Below are positions 1-6,691 of a DNA stretch of 10,862 bases, one piece after another. The stretch is from assembly GCA_020722945.1 (NCBI GenBank), contig DYJV01000012.1, forward strand, positions 1 through 10,862. Direction: 5' to 3'. The notes beneath the pieces are model-generated. The model did not search any database. It had not been told where the DNA came from and saw only the letters and a program-made list of their open reading frames with translations. The position numbers and the translations under genes are program-made. The DNA is from Candidatus Methylomirabilis sp. Lineage in GTDB: Bacteria; DYJV01. Position 1 is the first letter of the stretch. Every line of letters starts with the position of its first letter.

Positions 1-86
1 GCATGAAGGGAGAAGTTTACTTCGGAAAATTGCAAACATTTATTGACATTATCAGAAAATGTGGTTTATATATTTTAAAAATTTAA
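1..86 (+). CDS. Possible 3' end of an upstream gene (partial)
   Basis: The frame containing the ATG at 3 is open from the left edge to a TAA at 84-86 and encodes about 27 residues with a FIDIIRKCGLY segment near the end. I do not recognise the protein. The same frame reopens right after the stop (87-269), so this could be a real gene end, part of a gene broken by a stop, or chance in AT-rich DNA. A promoter-like sequence lies inside it, which weakens the coding reading. Confidence 0.2.
   Translation, partial: MKGEVYFGKLQTFIDIIRKCGLYILKI
43..72 (+). promoter_or_regulatory. Candidate sigma70 promoter upstream of the his run
   Basis: A perfect TTGACA at 43-48 is followed, after an 18-base spacer, by TATATA at 67-72 (or TTATAT at 66-71 with a 17-base spacer). 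Transcription would start near 80 and give hisD a leader of about 258 nt. No run of His codons that would mark a classical his attenuator peptide is visible in that leader. In DNA this AT-rich, -10-like matches are common, so the perfect -35 is the main support. Confidence 0.35.
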
Positions 87-269
87 TTGATTATTCAAAT
101 TTTAAATAAAATAAAAATTTTTAGATTTGGGAGTAAAGGAAGTTTTCGATTTTTAGCGGAAATATTAGAGTTGGGTGCTCCCCTTTTACACAAATTGAAG
201 CTGAAATTTAAAAAAAAGCTCACATCTATTGAGGTTAAAGAAAGAGAGGGTAATAGAGTCCATTTATGA
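87..269 (+). CDS. Doubtful 60-residue basic ORF in the hisD leader
   Basis: The ORF starts with TTG immediately after the TAA at 84-86, has no ribosome binding site, and ends at 269. The product would be strongly basic, with a KLKLKFKKK stretch (residues about 37-45) and a charged tail. I recognise no family. It shares its reading frame with the open stretch at 3-86, so it may be the downstream half of a broken gene, or it may simply be untranslated leader of the his run. I would not call it a gene without homologues. Confidence 0.2.
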   Translation: MIIQILNKIKIFRFGSKGSFRFLAEILELGAPLLHKLKLKFKKKLTSIEVKEREGNRVHL

Positions 270-287
270 AATCTATTTAATCAAGAG

Positions 288-329
288 GATATAAACTTTT
301 AATTGATTTTTTCTCTTAAATTTTATATC
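288..329 (+). promoter_or_regulatory. Inverted repeat and -10-like box ahead of hisD
   Basis: GATATAAA (288-295) and TTTATATC (322-329) form a perfect 8-base inverted repeat with a 26-base gap, ending 8 bases before the hisD ATG. AAGAG (283-287) can instead pair with CTCTT (313-317), which would be mutually exclusive with full pairing of the first hairpin. The left arm contains a TATAAA that could be a -10 box (290-295), but no good -35 lies 17 bases upstream. It could be an operator, a leader structure, or chance AT symmetry. Confidence 0.25.
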
Positions 330-337
330 AGACAGAA

Positions 338-1633
338 ATGATTAAAATTGTAAAATATAGTGACCCAGAGAGCACCAAATTTATTCAGGATATAGTATCA
401 AGGGGCGGTATCAATTTTGAAAGATATTTTGAGAGTGTTTCCGAAATAATCAAAAATATCAAAACTCACAGAGATACAGCTCTTGTCAATTACAGCAGAC
501 AATTTGACAATTTTGACCTCAATAGCAAAAACTACTTTTTTACACCTGAAGATTTCAAAGAAGCTTACAACTCTCTATCACCCCATATACGATCAATTCT
601 TGACAATGCTGCAAGGAGAATAGAAAATTTTCACTCCAATCAAAAAGAGAGAAGCTGGTTTACATACGAGGAGAATGGTTCTATACTTGGTCAAAAGTTC
701 ACTCCTCTTGAATCTGTTGCCCTTTATGTGCCGGGTGGCAAAGCACTATACCCTTCGACAGTTCTTATGACAGGGATACCTGCAAAAATTGCAGGGGTTG
801 AGAATATTTTTATCACCTCACCTATATTTGATTTTGAAAAAGGGAAAGCAGTTCTTGCAGCAGCTCACATTGTTGGAGCCAAAAAGCTCTACAAAATTGG
901 GGGTGCTCAAGCAGTTGCAGCAGTTACATTTGGCACAGATTGGATAAAAAAAGTTGACAAGATAGTTGGTCCCGGCAACATATATGTTACAGTCGCTAAA
1001 AAGCTTCTCTTTGGAAATATTGACATAGATATGATTGCTGGACCAAGTGAAATACTTATAATTGCAGATAATACAGCCAATGCTGAACATATAGTTTTTG
1101 ATATGTTTAGTCAGGCCGAACATGACGAGCTTGCAAGTTCAATTTTGATTACAACATCTGAAAAGCTTGCCTTTGATGTTAGCAAAAAGATAGAGGAGTA
1201 TTCATTGTCAGCACAAAGGAGAGAGATCCTCCAAAAATCTCTCTCAAATAATGGATTGATTCTAATAGTAGACACTCTTGAAAATGCTGTAAATATATCA
1301 AATATGATTGCTCCCGAGCACCTTGAAGTCATTACAGAAGCACCTTTTAATATCTTACCACAGATAAAAAATGCAGGTGCAATATTTTTAGGACCACATT
1401 CACCTGAACCTATAGGTGATTATATGGCAGGACCAAATCATGTCCTCCCTACATCAGGGACAGCAAGGTTCTTCTCCCCCCTCGGAGTATACGATTTTTG
1501 TAAAAGGAGTAGTGTAATAGCTTTCTCAAAAAGAGGGTTTGATATTCTAAAAGAGAGTGTTTCAGATTTTGCTATATTAGAAGGTCTCCAAGCCCATTCA
1601 GATTCAATAAAAATAAGAAAAGATGAGGTTTAA
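338..1633 (+). CDS. hisD: Histidinol dehydrogenase
   Basis: Cytoplasmic zinc enzyme that oxidises L-histidinol to L-histidine in two NAD-dependent steps, the last steps of histidine synthesis. At 431 residues it has the usual full length. The family's zinc and catalytic residues are all visible: Gln259 and His262 in SQAEHDE, Glu327/His328 in APEHLE, Asp361 in GDYMAGPNHV, and His420 near the C-terminus. Other hallmarks are VPGGKALYPS (131-140), GGAQAVAAVTFGT (188-200), VGPGNIYVT (210-218) and IAGPSEILI (233-241). The ATG at 338 fits the family N-terminus, but its ribosome binding site is weak (CAGACAG just upstream). It leads the run, and hisB begins on the base after its stop. Identification is secure. 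Confidence 0.97.
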   Translation: MIKIVKYSDPESTKFIQDIVSRGGINFERYFESVSEIIKNIKTHRDTALVNYSRQFDNFDLNSKNYFFTPEDFKEAYNSLSPHIRSILDNAARRIENFHSNQKERSWFTYEENGSILGQKFTPLESVALYVPGGKALYPSTVLMTGIPAKIAGVENIFITSPIFDFEKGKAVLAAAHIVGAKKLYKIGGAQAVAAVTFGTDWIKKVDKIVGPGNIYVTVAKKLLFGNIDIDMIAGPSEILIIADNTANAEHIVFDMFSQAEHDELASSILITTSEKLAFDVSKKIEEYSLSAQRREILQKSLSNNGLILIVDTLENAVNISNMIAPEHLEVITEAPFNILPQIKNAGAIFLGPHSPEPIGDYMAGPNHVLPTSGTARFFSPLGVYDFCKRSSVIAFSKRGFDILKESVSDFAILEGLQAHSDSIKIRKDEV

Positions 1634-2215
1634 ATGAGAACATCCGAAATTTTTAGACAGACAAAGGAAACTTCTATCTCTGCCAAATTAATTATTAATC
1701 CTCAAAATAGTGAATACCAGATAGATACCACAATAGGTTTTCTCAACCATATGCTTGAGCTTTTTGCAAAACATGGGAATTTTAATCTTTATATAAGTGG
1801 CAAGGGTGATACCAATGTTGATTTTCATCACATTGTTGAGGATATAGGAATTGTGCTTGGACAACTTTTTTTTAAAGCACTCAACGATTTTAAAGGAATA
1901 AAACGATACGGTAGCAAAACTATCCCTATGGACGACGCTTTAAGTAGTGTTACTATCGATATATCAAACAGACCTTACCTTGTCTATAATGTAAATTTCC
2001 CAAAAGAGCGAGTAGGAGATTTTGATGTTGAGCTTTTTGAAGAGTTTTTTAATGCTTTTTCAAATAATCTAAGATGCAATCTCCACATAAAAAACCATTA
2101 CGGTAAAAATTCTCACCACATTATAGAATCTATATTCAAAGCTTTTGGATACGCATTAAGTGAAGCAGTTTCTATTTCGGGTGACCAAATTTTATCAACA
2201 AAAGGGACATTATAA
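1634..2215 (+). CDS. hisB: Imidazoleglycerol-phosphate dehydratase
   Basis: Converts imidazole glycerol phosphate to imidazole acetol phosphate, using two Mn ions in a 24-mer in the known family. The 193 residues cover only the dehydratase domain; there is no histidinol-phosphatase fusion as in E. coli. Metal-binding repeats are visible as GFLNHMLELFAKHG (35-48), DFHHIVED (63-70) and NSHHIIESIFKA (159-170), with PMDDAL (98-103), RPYLV (113-117) and the typical end STKG (188-191). Two positions differ from the usual consensus: FLDHML reads FLNHML (Asn38) and DDHH reads DFHH (Phe64); the His and Glu ligands themselves are kept. The ATG directly follows the hisD stop, with GAGG in the end of hisD as a ribosome binding site. 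Identification is secure. Confidence 0.96.
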   Translation: MRTSEIFRQTKETSISAKLIINPQNSEYQIDTTIGFLNHMLELFAKHGNFNLYISGKGDTNVDFHHIVEDIGIVLGQLFFKALNDFKGIKRYGSKTIPMDDALSSVTIDISNRPYLVYNVNFPKERVGDFDVELFEEFFNAFSNNLRCNLHIKNHYGKNSHHIIESIFKAFGYALSEAVSISGDQILSTKGTL

Positions 2216-2217
2216 TT

Positions 2218-2832
2218 ATGCAGAAAATTGTCATTATAGATTACGGTATGGGCAATCTCAAAAGCGTGGGTAAAGCGGTAGAGAAAGCCGGAGCCAAACC
2301 TATAATCTCATCTTCACCTGAAGATATAGTGAGTGCTGACAAGGTTATACTACCCGGAGTAGGAGCGTTTAGGGATTGTATATACAATCTTACCCGACAT
2401 GGATTTGACACTGCAATATTAGATTTTACAAAAACAGGTAAATATCTACTTGGAATCTGCCTCGGAATGCATGTCCTATTTGAAAAAAGTTATGAGTTTG
2501 GAGAGTATTCGGGATTATCTCTAATAAAAGGTAATGTCATCAAATTTGAAAATATTGGCAGGCTGCCTATACCTCATATGGGTTGGAATCAGGTCAAAAC
2601 ATCAAAAAAGAGTAAATTGCTCAACAACATTTATGATGATGATTTTTTCTATTTTGCACACTCATATTATGTTTCACCTAAAGAAGATAGCTGCATCATG
2701 ACAGAGACAGACTACGGCATAAAATTTGCTTCTTCTATTAACATCAATAATATTTTTGGGGTTCAGTTTCATCCTGAAAAGAGCCAGAAAAAAGGTATCA
2801 CAATATTGGAAAACTTTATAAAGGAGTTATAA
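2218..2832 (+). CDS. hisH: Imidazole glycerol phosphate synthase, glutaminase subunit
   Basis: Class I glutamine amidotransferase that releases ammonia from glutamine and passes it to HisF in the synthase complex. Its 204 residues match the family length. The N-terminus IVIIDYGMGNLKSV (4-17) is diagnostic, the oxyanion region LPGVGAF is at 45-51, the nucleophile is Cys81 in GICLGM, and the rest of the triad is His185/Glu187 in VQFHPEKS. Residue 85, almost always Gln in this family (GICLGMQ), is His here. The gene starts 2 nt after hisB and its stop overlaps the next start by one base (TAATG). hisA and hisF, the usual next genes, do not follow, so the partner must be encoded elsewhere. Confidence 0.96.
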   Translation: MQKIVIIDYGMGNLKSVGKAVEKAGAKPIISSSPEDIVSADKVILPGVGAFRDCIYNLTRHGFDTAILDFTKTGKYLLGICLGMHVLFEKSYEFGEYSGLSLIKGNVIKFENIGRLPIPHMGWNQVKTSKKSKLLNNIYDDDFFYFAHSYYVSPKEDSCIMTETDYGIKFASSININNIFGVQFHPEKSQKKGITILENFIKEL

Positions 2833-3479
2833 TGAATATTTCTAAAAAGATATTTTTGACTGTTTTAATTCTTATTTTCATCACCTCTTGTGCAGGGAAA
2901 AAAGGTCTCGAAAAACACGATGTAGTTACAATCCACAAACCAGCATCAGTATTAGTAGTTCCTTTCATCAAAATTACAAATGATAACATTGACAAGGTCA
3001 ATTGCAAAGTTAAAGACAAACTTATTAACTGCACCTACAAAGATGACAAGTTCAAATTGATAGGTTTACAGCTTGCCGATAAATTTTATTTCTCATTACA
3101 AAATAGGACAGATTATAAACCTATATCTATAAGCAGTGTTGAAAGTGTCTTCAACCAAAATATCGAAAAAATAAATATATCTGACATAGTTGAAAAATTT
3201 AAAATAGACTACATCATAGAGGGTTACATCTACAAGTTTAAAGAGCGCCAGGGGAGTGAGTATTCTGTCAAAGAAGCGGCAACTGTTCATTTTGTTGTTG
3301 TTTTGAGGAATCCTATTACCGGGGAATCTTTGTGGAGCAAGGAGTATTATGAGCAACAGGAGGAGTTGAGTAACAACCTTCTCAATGTTTTTAATTTTTT
3401 CAAAAGAAAAGGTAAGTGGCTTACAGCTCTTGAGCTTTCAGAACAAGCAATAGAAAAAATAGTTAATGAACTACCTTAA
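2832..3479 (+). CDS. Outer-membrane lipoprotein, CsgG/LpoB-like style
   Basis: A 215-residue predicted lipoprotein. The N-terminus has a short basic start, a hydrophobic stretch (about 7-16) and a lipobox ending ITSC, so Cys20 would be lipidated. Ala follows the Cys rather than Asp, which favours the outer membrane. The mature part has VLVVPF (40-45), DYIIEGYIYKFKERQG (126-141), a VRN-like strand followed by PITGESLWSKEY (161-172), and KGKWLTALELSEQA (193-206). This recalls the CsgG/LpoB-type fold (strand ending in PF, then DYII-G) and a family of uncharacterised lipoproteins common in deltaproteobacteria-like genomes. Function is unknown. It overlaps hisH by 1 nt and the Maf gene by 14 nt, so translation is probably coupled at both ends. 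Confidence 0.8.
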   Translation: MNISKKIFLTVLILIFITSCAGKKGLEKHDVVTIHKPASVLVVPFIKITNDNIDKVNCKVKDKLINCTYKDDKFKLIGLQLADKFYFSLQNRTDYKPISISSVESVFNQNIEKINISDIVEKFKIDYIIEGYIYKFKERQGSEYSVKEAATVHFVVVLRNPITGESLWSKEYYEQQEELSNNLLNVFNFFKRKGKWLTALELSEQAIEKIVNELP

Positions 3480-4068
3480 AGATATATTCTTTATTTTGGC
3501 TTCAAGTTCTCCAAGAAGAGTAGAATTTTTAAGAAACCTTGAATTAAATTTTAAAACTATTAAATCATCTTTTGACGAAGAGACTTTCTCTGCTGACGGG
3601 ATGCATCCTCAAGATTTTGTTATTGAAGTTTCGCACTCTAAAATTAAAGACATTGCAGCAAATTATCACAATACACTAATAGCAGGTTTTGATACCATAG
3701 TTTACAATGATGGCTCCATTCTTGGCAAACCTGCAAACAGAGAAGATGCACAAAGGACACTTAAATTGCTATCAGGTAAAGAGCATAAGGTTTTTACAGG
3801 TTATACATTGATGGATAAATCTCGTAATTTTACTCTCCAAAGGGCTGTAGAGACATCAGTTCAATTTAAAGAGCTTAAAGATTACGAGATAGAGTGGTAT
3901 ACTAATACCGAAGAGCCTTTTGATAAGGCTGGTTCTTATGCTGTGCAAGGATTAGGTGCATTTATGGTGAAAAATATACATGGTTCCTTTACAAATGTTG
4001 TAGGATTACCACTTACAGAATTTCTTGAAGATTTGTATCTTTACAAAAAAATTGTAGATGAGCATTAA
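3466..4068 (+). CDS. maf: Maf-family nucleoside triphosphate pyrophosphatase
   Basis: Predicted cytoplasmic pyrophosphatase that hydrolyses non-canonical or excess nucleotides (dTTP/UTP-type activity in the YhdE branch) to the monophosphate and PPi. At 200 residues it has the usual size. Family motifs in order: ILASSSPRR (10-18), GFDTIV with the catalytic Asp (Asp76), GKP (87-89), GKEHKVFTG (104-112), and KAGSYAVQGLGAF (154-166) followed by IHGSFTNVVGLPL (171-183). The usual ADT is GFDT here, keeping Asp and Thr. The ATG at 3466 lies inside the end of the lipoprotein gene (14-nt overlap) and puts the SSSPRR motif at its normal distance from the N-terminus. The stop overlaps the next gene by 11 nt. 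Which nucleotide it prefers cannot be told from sequence alone. Confidence 0.94.
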   Translation: MNYLKDIFFILASSSPRRVEFLRNLELNFKTIKSSFDEETFSADGMHPQDFVIEVSHSKIKDIAANYHNTLIAGFDTIVYNDGSILGKPANREDAQRTLKLLSGKEHKVFTGYTLMDKSRNFTLQRAVETSVQFKELKDYEIEWYTNTEEPFDKAGSYAVQGLGAFMVKNIHGSFTNVVGLPLTEFLEDLYLYKKIVDEH

Positions 4069-4756
4069 GGACAACATAACCAGAGTAACTAACCAAATAT
4101 CTGATACTGCAGCAAAATGTGGTAGAGACCCAAAAGATATAAAATTGATTGCTGTATCAAAAACTTTCCCTGCGGATAGAGTATTAGAGGCTTGGAATTG
4201 TGGGGTAGATAATTTTGGTGAAAATTATGTCCAAGATTTTCTTTTAAAATATGACACATTGAATCACCTTCAAATAAAGTGGCATTTTATAGGTCATTTA
4301 CAGACAAACAAAATTAAATTTATATACGATAAGATAACTCTCCTGCATACTCTTGACTCAATCAAACTTGCAGAGAGACTCAATAGTTATCTTACTGAGA
4401 AAAATTTTTTTCTTGATGCCCTAATCCAGATTAATCTTGCAAAGGAGGTCAGTAAATCGGGATTTTTTGAAGATGAAATTGAAGATTCTCTTTCAAAATT
4501 ATCATCTTTTAAAAATTTATTTATAAAAGGATTTATGACTATACCACCCTATTTCGAAGATGGTGAGAAGGTAAGACCATACTTTGCAAAGATGAGAAGA
4601 TTGTTAGATTCTTTCTCATCCTACAACTGTTCAAATATAAAACTCTCTGAGCTATCAATGGGGATGTCCAACGATTTTGATATTGCTATTGAGGAGGGTG
4701 CAACTTTTATAAGAGTGGGGACAAATATATTTGGAGATAGAAGCTGCAAAATATAG
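4058..4756 (+). CDS. yggS: YggS-family pyridoxal phosphate homeostasis protein
   Basis: Binds PLP on a TIM barrel of the alanine-racemase fold and buffers vitamin B6 and amino-acid metabolism; no catalytic reaction is established for the family. The 232 residues match the normal length. The PLP lysine is Lys35 in LIAVSKT (30-36). Other family blocks are FGENYVQD (53-60), WHFIGHLQTNK (75-85), GFMTIPP (158-164) and SMGMSNDFDIAIEEG (200-214), followed by RVGTNIFG (219-226). The ATG overlaps the end of the Maf gene by 11 nt, so coupled translation is likely. In many bacteria this gene sits with division and envelope genes; here it precedes a membrane coiled-coil gene and a TolC-like gene. Confidence 0.95.
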   Translation: MSIKDNITRVTNQISDTAAKCGRDPKDIKLIAVSKTFPADRVLEAWNCGVDNFGENYVQDFLLKYDTLNHLQIKWHFIGHLQTNKIKFIYDKITLLHTLDSIKLAERLNSYLTEKNFFLDALIQINLAKEVSKSGFFEDEIEDSLSKLSSFKNLFIKGFMTIPPYFEDGEKVRPYFAKMRRLLDSFSSYNCSNIKLSELSMGMSNDFDIAIEEGATFIRVGTNIFGDRSCKI

Positions 4757-4776
4757 TAAATAAAATTTAAACATAC

Positions 4777-4784
4777 AGGGGGAG
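4777..4784 (+). promoter_or_regulatory. Strong ribosome binding site for the coiled-coil protein
   Basis: AGGGGGAG sits 2 bases before the ATG at 4787, with its purine core 5-9 bases upstream. It is among the strongest Shine-Dalgarno matches in the window and fixes the start of the next gene, which otherwise has a 30-base gap from yggS. Confidence 0.7.
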
Positions 4785-4786
4785 AT

Positions 4787-5110
4787 ATGCCTTCAATATC
4801 TTTACTATTATCTATTTTTCTTATTTTTTTCATTGTAATCCTACTTATGTATATAGTCTACCTTAACAGTGAATTTAAAAGAATCATGAATTTATACTCA
4901 GAGGCAATACAAGAGCAGGAGAAGATGGAGAAGAAATTTCTCGAATACAATGAGAAAACAGAGGCTTTCTATAAAGAGATAGCAGATCTTAAAGTTGATA
5001 ACAACAACTTAAATCAGGATAAAGAGCTGCTCAAAAGAAAACTTGAAGTTTCAGTAAAAACTATCGAGGCACTCAAAGCTAAAGTTGCTTCTTTGGAGGA
5101 TATCTATTAA
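4787..5110 (+). CDS. Membrane-anchored coiled-coil protein, function unknown
   Basis: A 107-residue protein I do not recognise. One hydrophobic helix (about residues 5-26) is followed by a long charged region (about 30-105) rich in Glu, Lys, Leu and Asn with heptad-like spacing, so it is very likely a coiled coil on one side of the inner membrane. The size and single-anchor-plus-coil layout are like FtsB/DivIC or ZapB-style division proteins, but no diagnostic motif of those families is visible. It starts 30 nt after yggS behind a strong AGGGGGAG. Its stop TAA (5108-5110) is interlocked with the start of the TolC-like gene, so the two are probably made together. It could be an adaptor for that efflux protein or a division factor; this is inference. 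Confidence 0.75.
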   Translation: MPSISLLLSIFLIFFIVILLMYIVYLNSEFKRIMNLYSEAIQEQEKMEKKFLEYNEKTEAFYKEIADLKVDNNNLNQDKELLKRKLEVSVKTIEALKAKVASLEDIY

Positions 5111-6566
5111 ACTTTTAAAAGGATTTATCAATCTATTGGTAATTTCTCTCTTATTTGTAAAATGTGTTGATGCTGAAGATTTAAAAGAGATATCTCTTAA
5201 CGAATTTATCTCATCAGTTATTCAGAAAAATCTCAACATAAAGAGTTACTCACTTAATAAAGATATATCAAGTTTGGATATTGAGAAGTTTTTAAGTTAT
5301 TTTGATAGTGGCTTGACCATTTCTGTTGGTAAAGATTTCAAAAAAGATTTTACAGGAAGCATACTTGCAAGTCAGAATACCGATTATTTAATATCCCATA
5401 CAACTAATCTTGATGTCAGTATTGCCAAGAAATTTGTAACAGGGGCAGAACTATCTCTCTCCTTCCTCAATTCAAAAAATAAAGAAACATACGATTACTC
5501 AAATTTGAGTGCTCCATACAATACTGAAGTTCTGCTAAACTTTAAACAACCTATCTTAAAAGGTTTTGGAATTGAGATAAATAAATCTGACATAAATAAA
5601 GCTCAGAATACCCTCTCCAAAACAGACTCTGCTGTTGAAGATTTCATCAATACTGAGATATTGAATGCAGTTTACCAATATTTTGACCTGCTTTACTCTT
5701 ATAAATATCTTGAGTTGCAAGAGGAGCTACTCCAGCTTGCAAAAAATACCCACAAAATAAATGAAAAAAATTTTTCAGTAGGTTTAATGCCTAAATCAGC
5801 TCTTACAGAGTCAAAATCAGAAGTTGCAAAGAGGGAAGAGCTTGTCATAGAAGCAAAGCAAACTCTATTAAATAATATTGACAAATTGAAAACATTCATT
5901 GACGATATAAATAGTAACTATCTTCTCAAACCTATCACTGAAACTTTTGACATTACAGAACCAGAACCCCTTGATAATTCAGTAGATAAAGCATTGAAAA
6001 ATAGAGCTGAAATAAAAAAGCTCAATATCGATATTCAAAATGCTGAGATAGATATAAATGTCGCCAAGAACAACCTGCTTCCATCATTGACTCTTAATGC
6101 GTATACAGGAGTTACAGGAAGGGGTGATAATTATGATGACAGTATTGATAATCTTATAAGTAACGATTATCATAACACAGGTATTTACCTTGAACTAAAA
6201 TACCCATTTGGAAATAGAGAGGCAAAATCAACATCTAAAAGGAGTGAGGTAATACTCAACCAACTGAAATTAAATATGAAAGATCTCAAAAATCAAATAA
6301 CTTCCGAAGTAAAGAAGAGTAATAGGAATCTTGTCTTCTTAATCAAAAAGATTAATGCTTACAAATTATCAGTAGATGCAGCATACGAAAAGCTTAAAAT
6401 AGAAGATAAAAAATACCGCAATGGTTTGTCAGATCCATTCAAAGTATTCTCATATCAGGTTGACTACATAACAGAAAAAGTAAATTACCTTAAAGCAAAT
6501 GTAGATTACTCAAAAGAGGTTATTAATTTTAAAAAGGTGGTGGGTGATAGGCTATTTAACCAATAG
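5085..6566 (+). CDS. TolC-family outer-membrane efflux protein
   Basis: Predicted outer-membrane channel subunit of the OEP/TolC family, which trimerises into a beta-barrel with a periplasmic helical tunnel and exports small molecules or proteins with an inner-membrane pump. The length (493 aa) fits. After a signal sequence, the mature protein has the two-fold repeat of long amphipathic helices: AVYQYFDLLYSYKYLELQEE (about 196-215) in the first half, and in the second half NRAEIKKLNIDIQNAEIDIN (about 306-325) followed by ARNN-like LLPSLTLNAY. The start is uncertain. TTG at 5085 is the only upstream standard start but has no ribosome binding site. GGAGG at 5095-5099 lies 6 nt before ATT (5106), which would give a clean signal peptide (KLLKGFINLLVISLLFV, cleavage after CVDA). 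No pump or adaptor gene is adjacent. Confidence 0.9.
   Translation: MLLWRISIKLLKGFINLLVISLLFVKCVDAEDLKEISLNEFISSVIQKNLNIKSYSLNKDISSLDIEKFLSYFDSGLTISVGKDFKKDFTGSILASQNTDYLISHTTNLDVSIAKKFVTGAELSLSFLNSKNKETYDYSNLSAPYNTEVLLNFKQPILKGFGIEINKSDINKAQNTLSKTDSAVEDFINTEILNAVYQYFDLLYSYKYLELQEELLQLAKNTHKINEKNFSVGLMPKSALTESKSEVAKREELVIEAKQTLLNNIDKLKTFIDDINSNYLLKPITETFDITEPEPLDNSVDKALKNRAEIKKLNIDIQNAEIDINVAKNNLLPSLTLNAYTGVTGRGDNYDDSIDNLISNDYHNTGIYLELKYPFGNREAKSTSKRSEVILNQLKLNMKDLKNQITSEVKKSNRNLVFLIKKINAYKLSVDAAYEKLKIEDKKYRNGLSDPFKVFSYQVDYITEKVNYLKANVDYSKEVINFKKVVGDRLFNQ
5095..5108 (+). promoter_or_regulatory. GGAGG ribosome binding site pointing to an ATT start
   Basis: GGAGG at 5095-5099 is placed 6 nt ahead of ATT at 5106-5108, which shares its last T with the TAA stop of the preceding gene (ATTAA). 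This arrangement is what one expects of a coupled gene start, except that the codon is ATT rather than ATG. No ATG, GTG or TTG lies at a suitable distance. The next in-frame TTG (5136) would remove the basic end of the signal peptide. Confidence 0.5.
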
Positions 6567-6680
6567 CTGATAAATTCACTCCATTCTATCAAAATTTACT
6601 TTTATAGTGTGATATTAAAAGGGAAAATTTTATTCAAGGCAGCTTTTTTGTTACTGATACAACAATAATTTGTAGTCTAT

Positions 6681-6686
6681 AGGGGG
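6681..6686 (+). promoter_or_regulatory. Ribosome binding site deciding a GTG start
   Basis: AGGGGG at 6681-6686 lies 5 bases before GTG at 6692. It supports translation from a non-ATG codon that could otherwise be doubted. Confidence 0.6.
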
Positions 6687-6691
6687 CAGTA

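Noticed and set aside
173-187. GGGTGCTCCCC followed by TTTT as a terminator
   Set aside because: The stem is only three base pairs, too weak to terminate transcription.
87-337. A classical histidine attenuator with a His-rich leader peptide
   Set aside because: No run of CAT/CAC codons and no GC-rich terminator with a T-run is present before hisD.
818-1332. Antisense ORFs of 101 and 73 codons inside hisD
   Set aside because: They lie entirely opposite a secure hisD gene, have Cys/Ser/Ile-rich composition typical of reverse-strand shadows, and show no family motif.
4787-5110. Assignment as FtsB, DivIC or ZapB
   Set aside because: Only the general layout of anchor plus coil fits; none of the family-specific residues are visible, so the gene was left unnamed.
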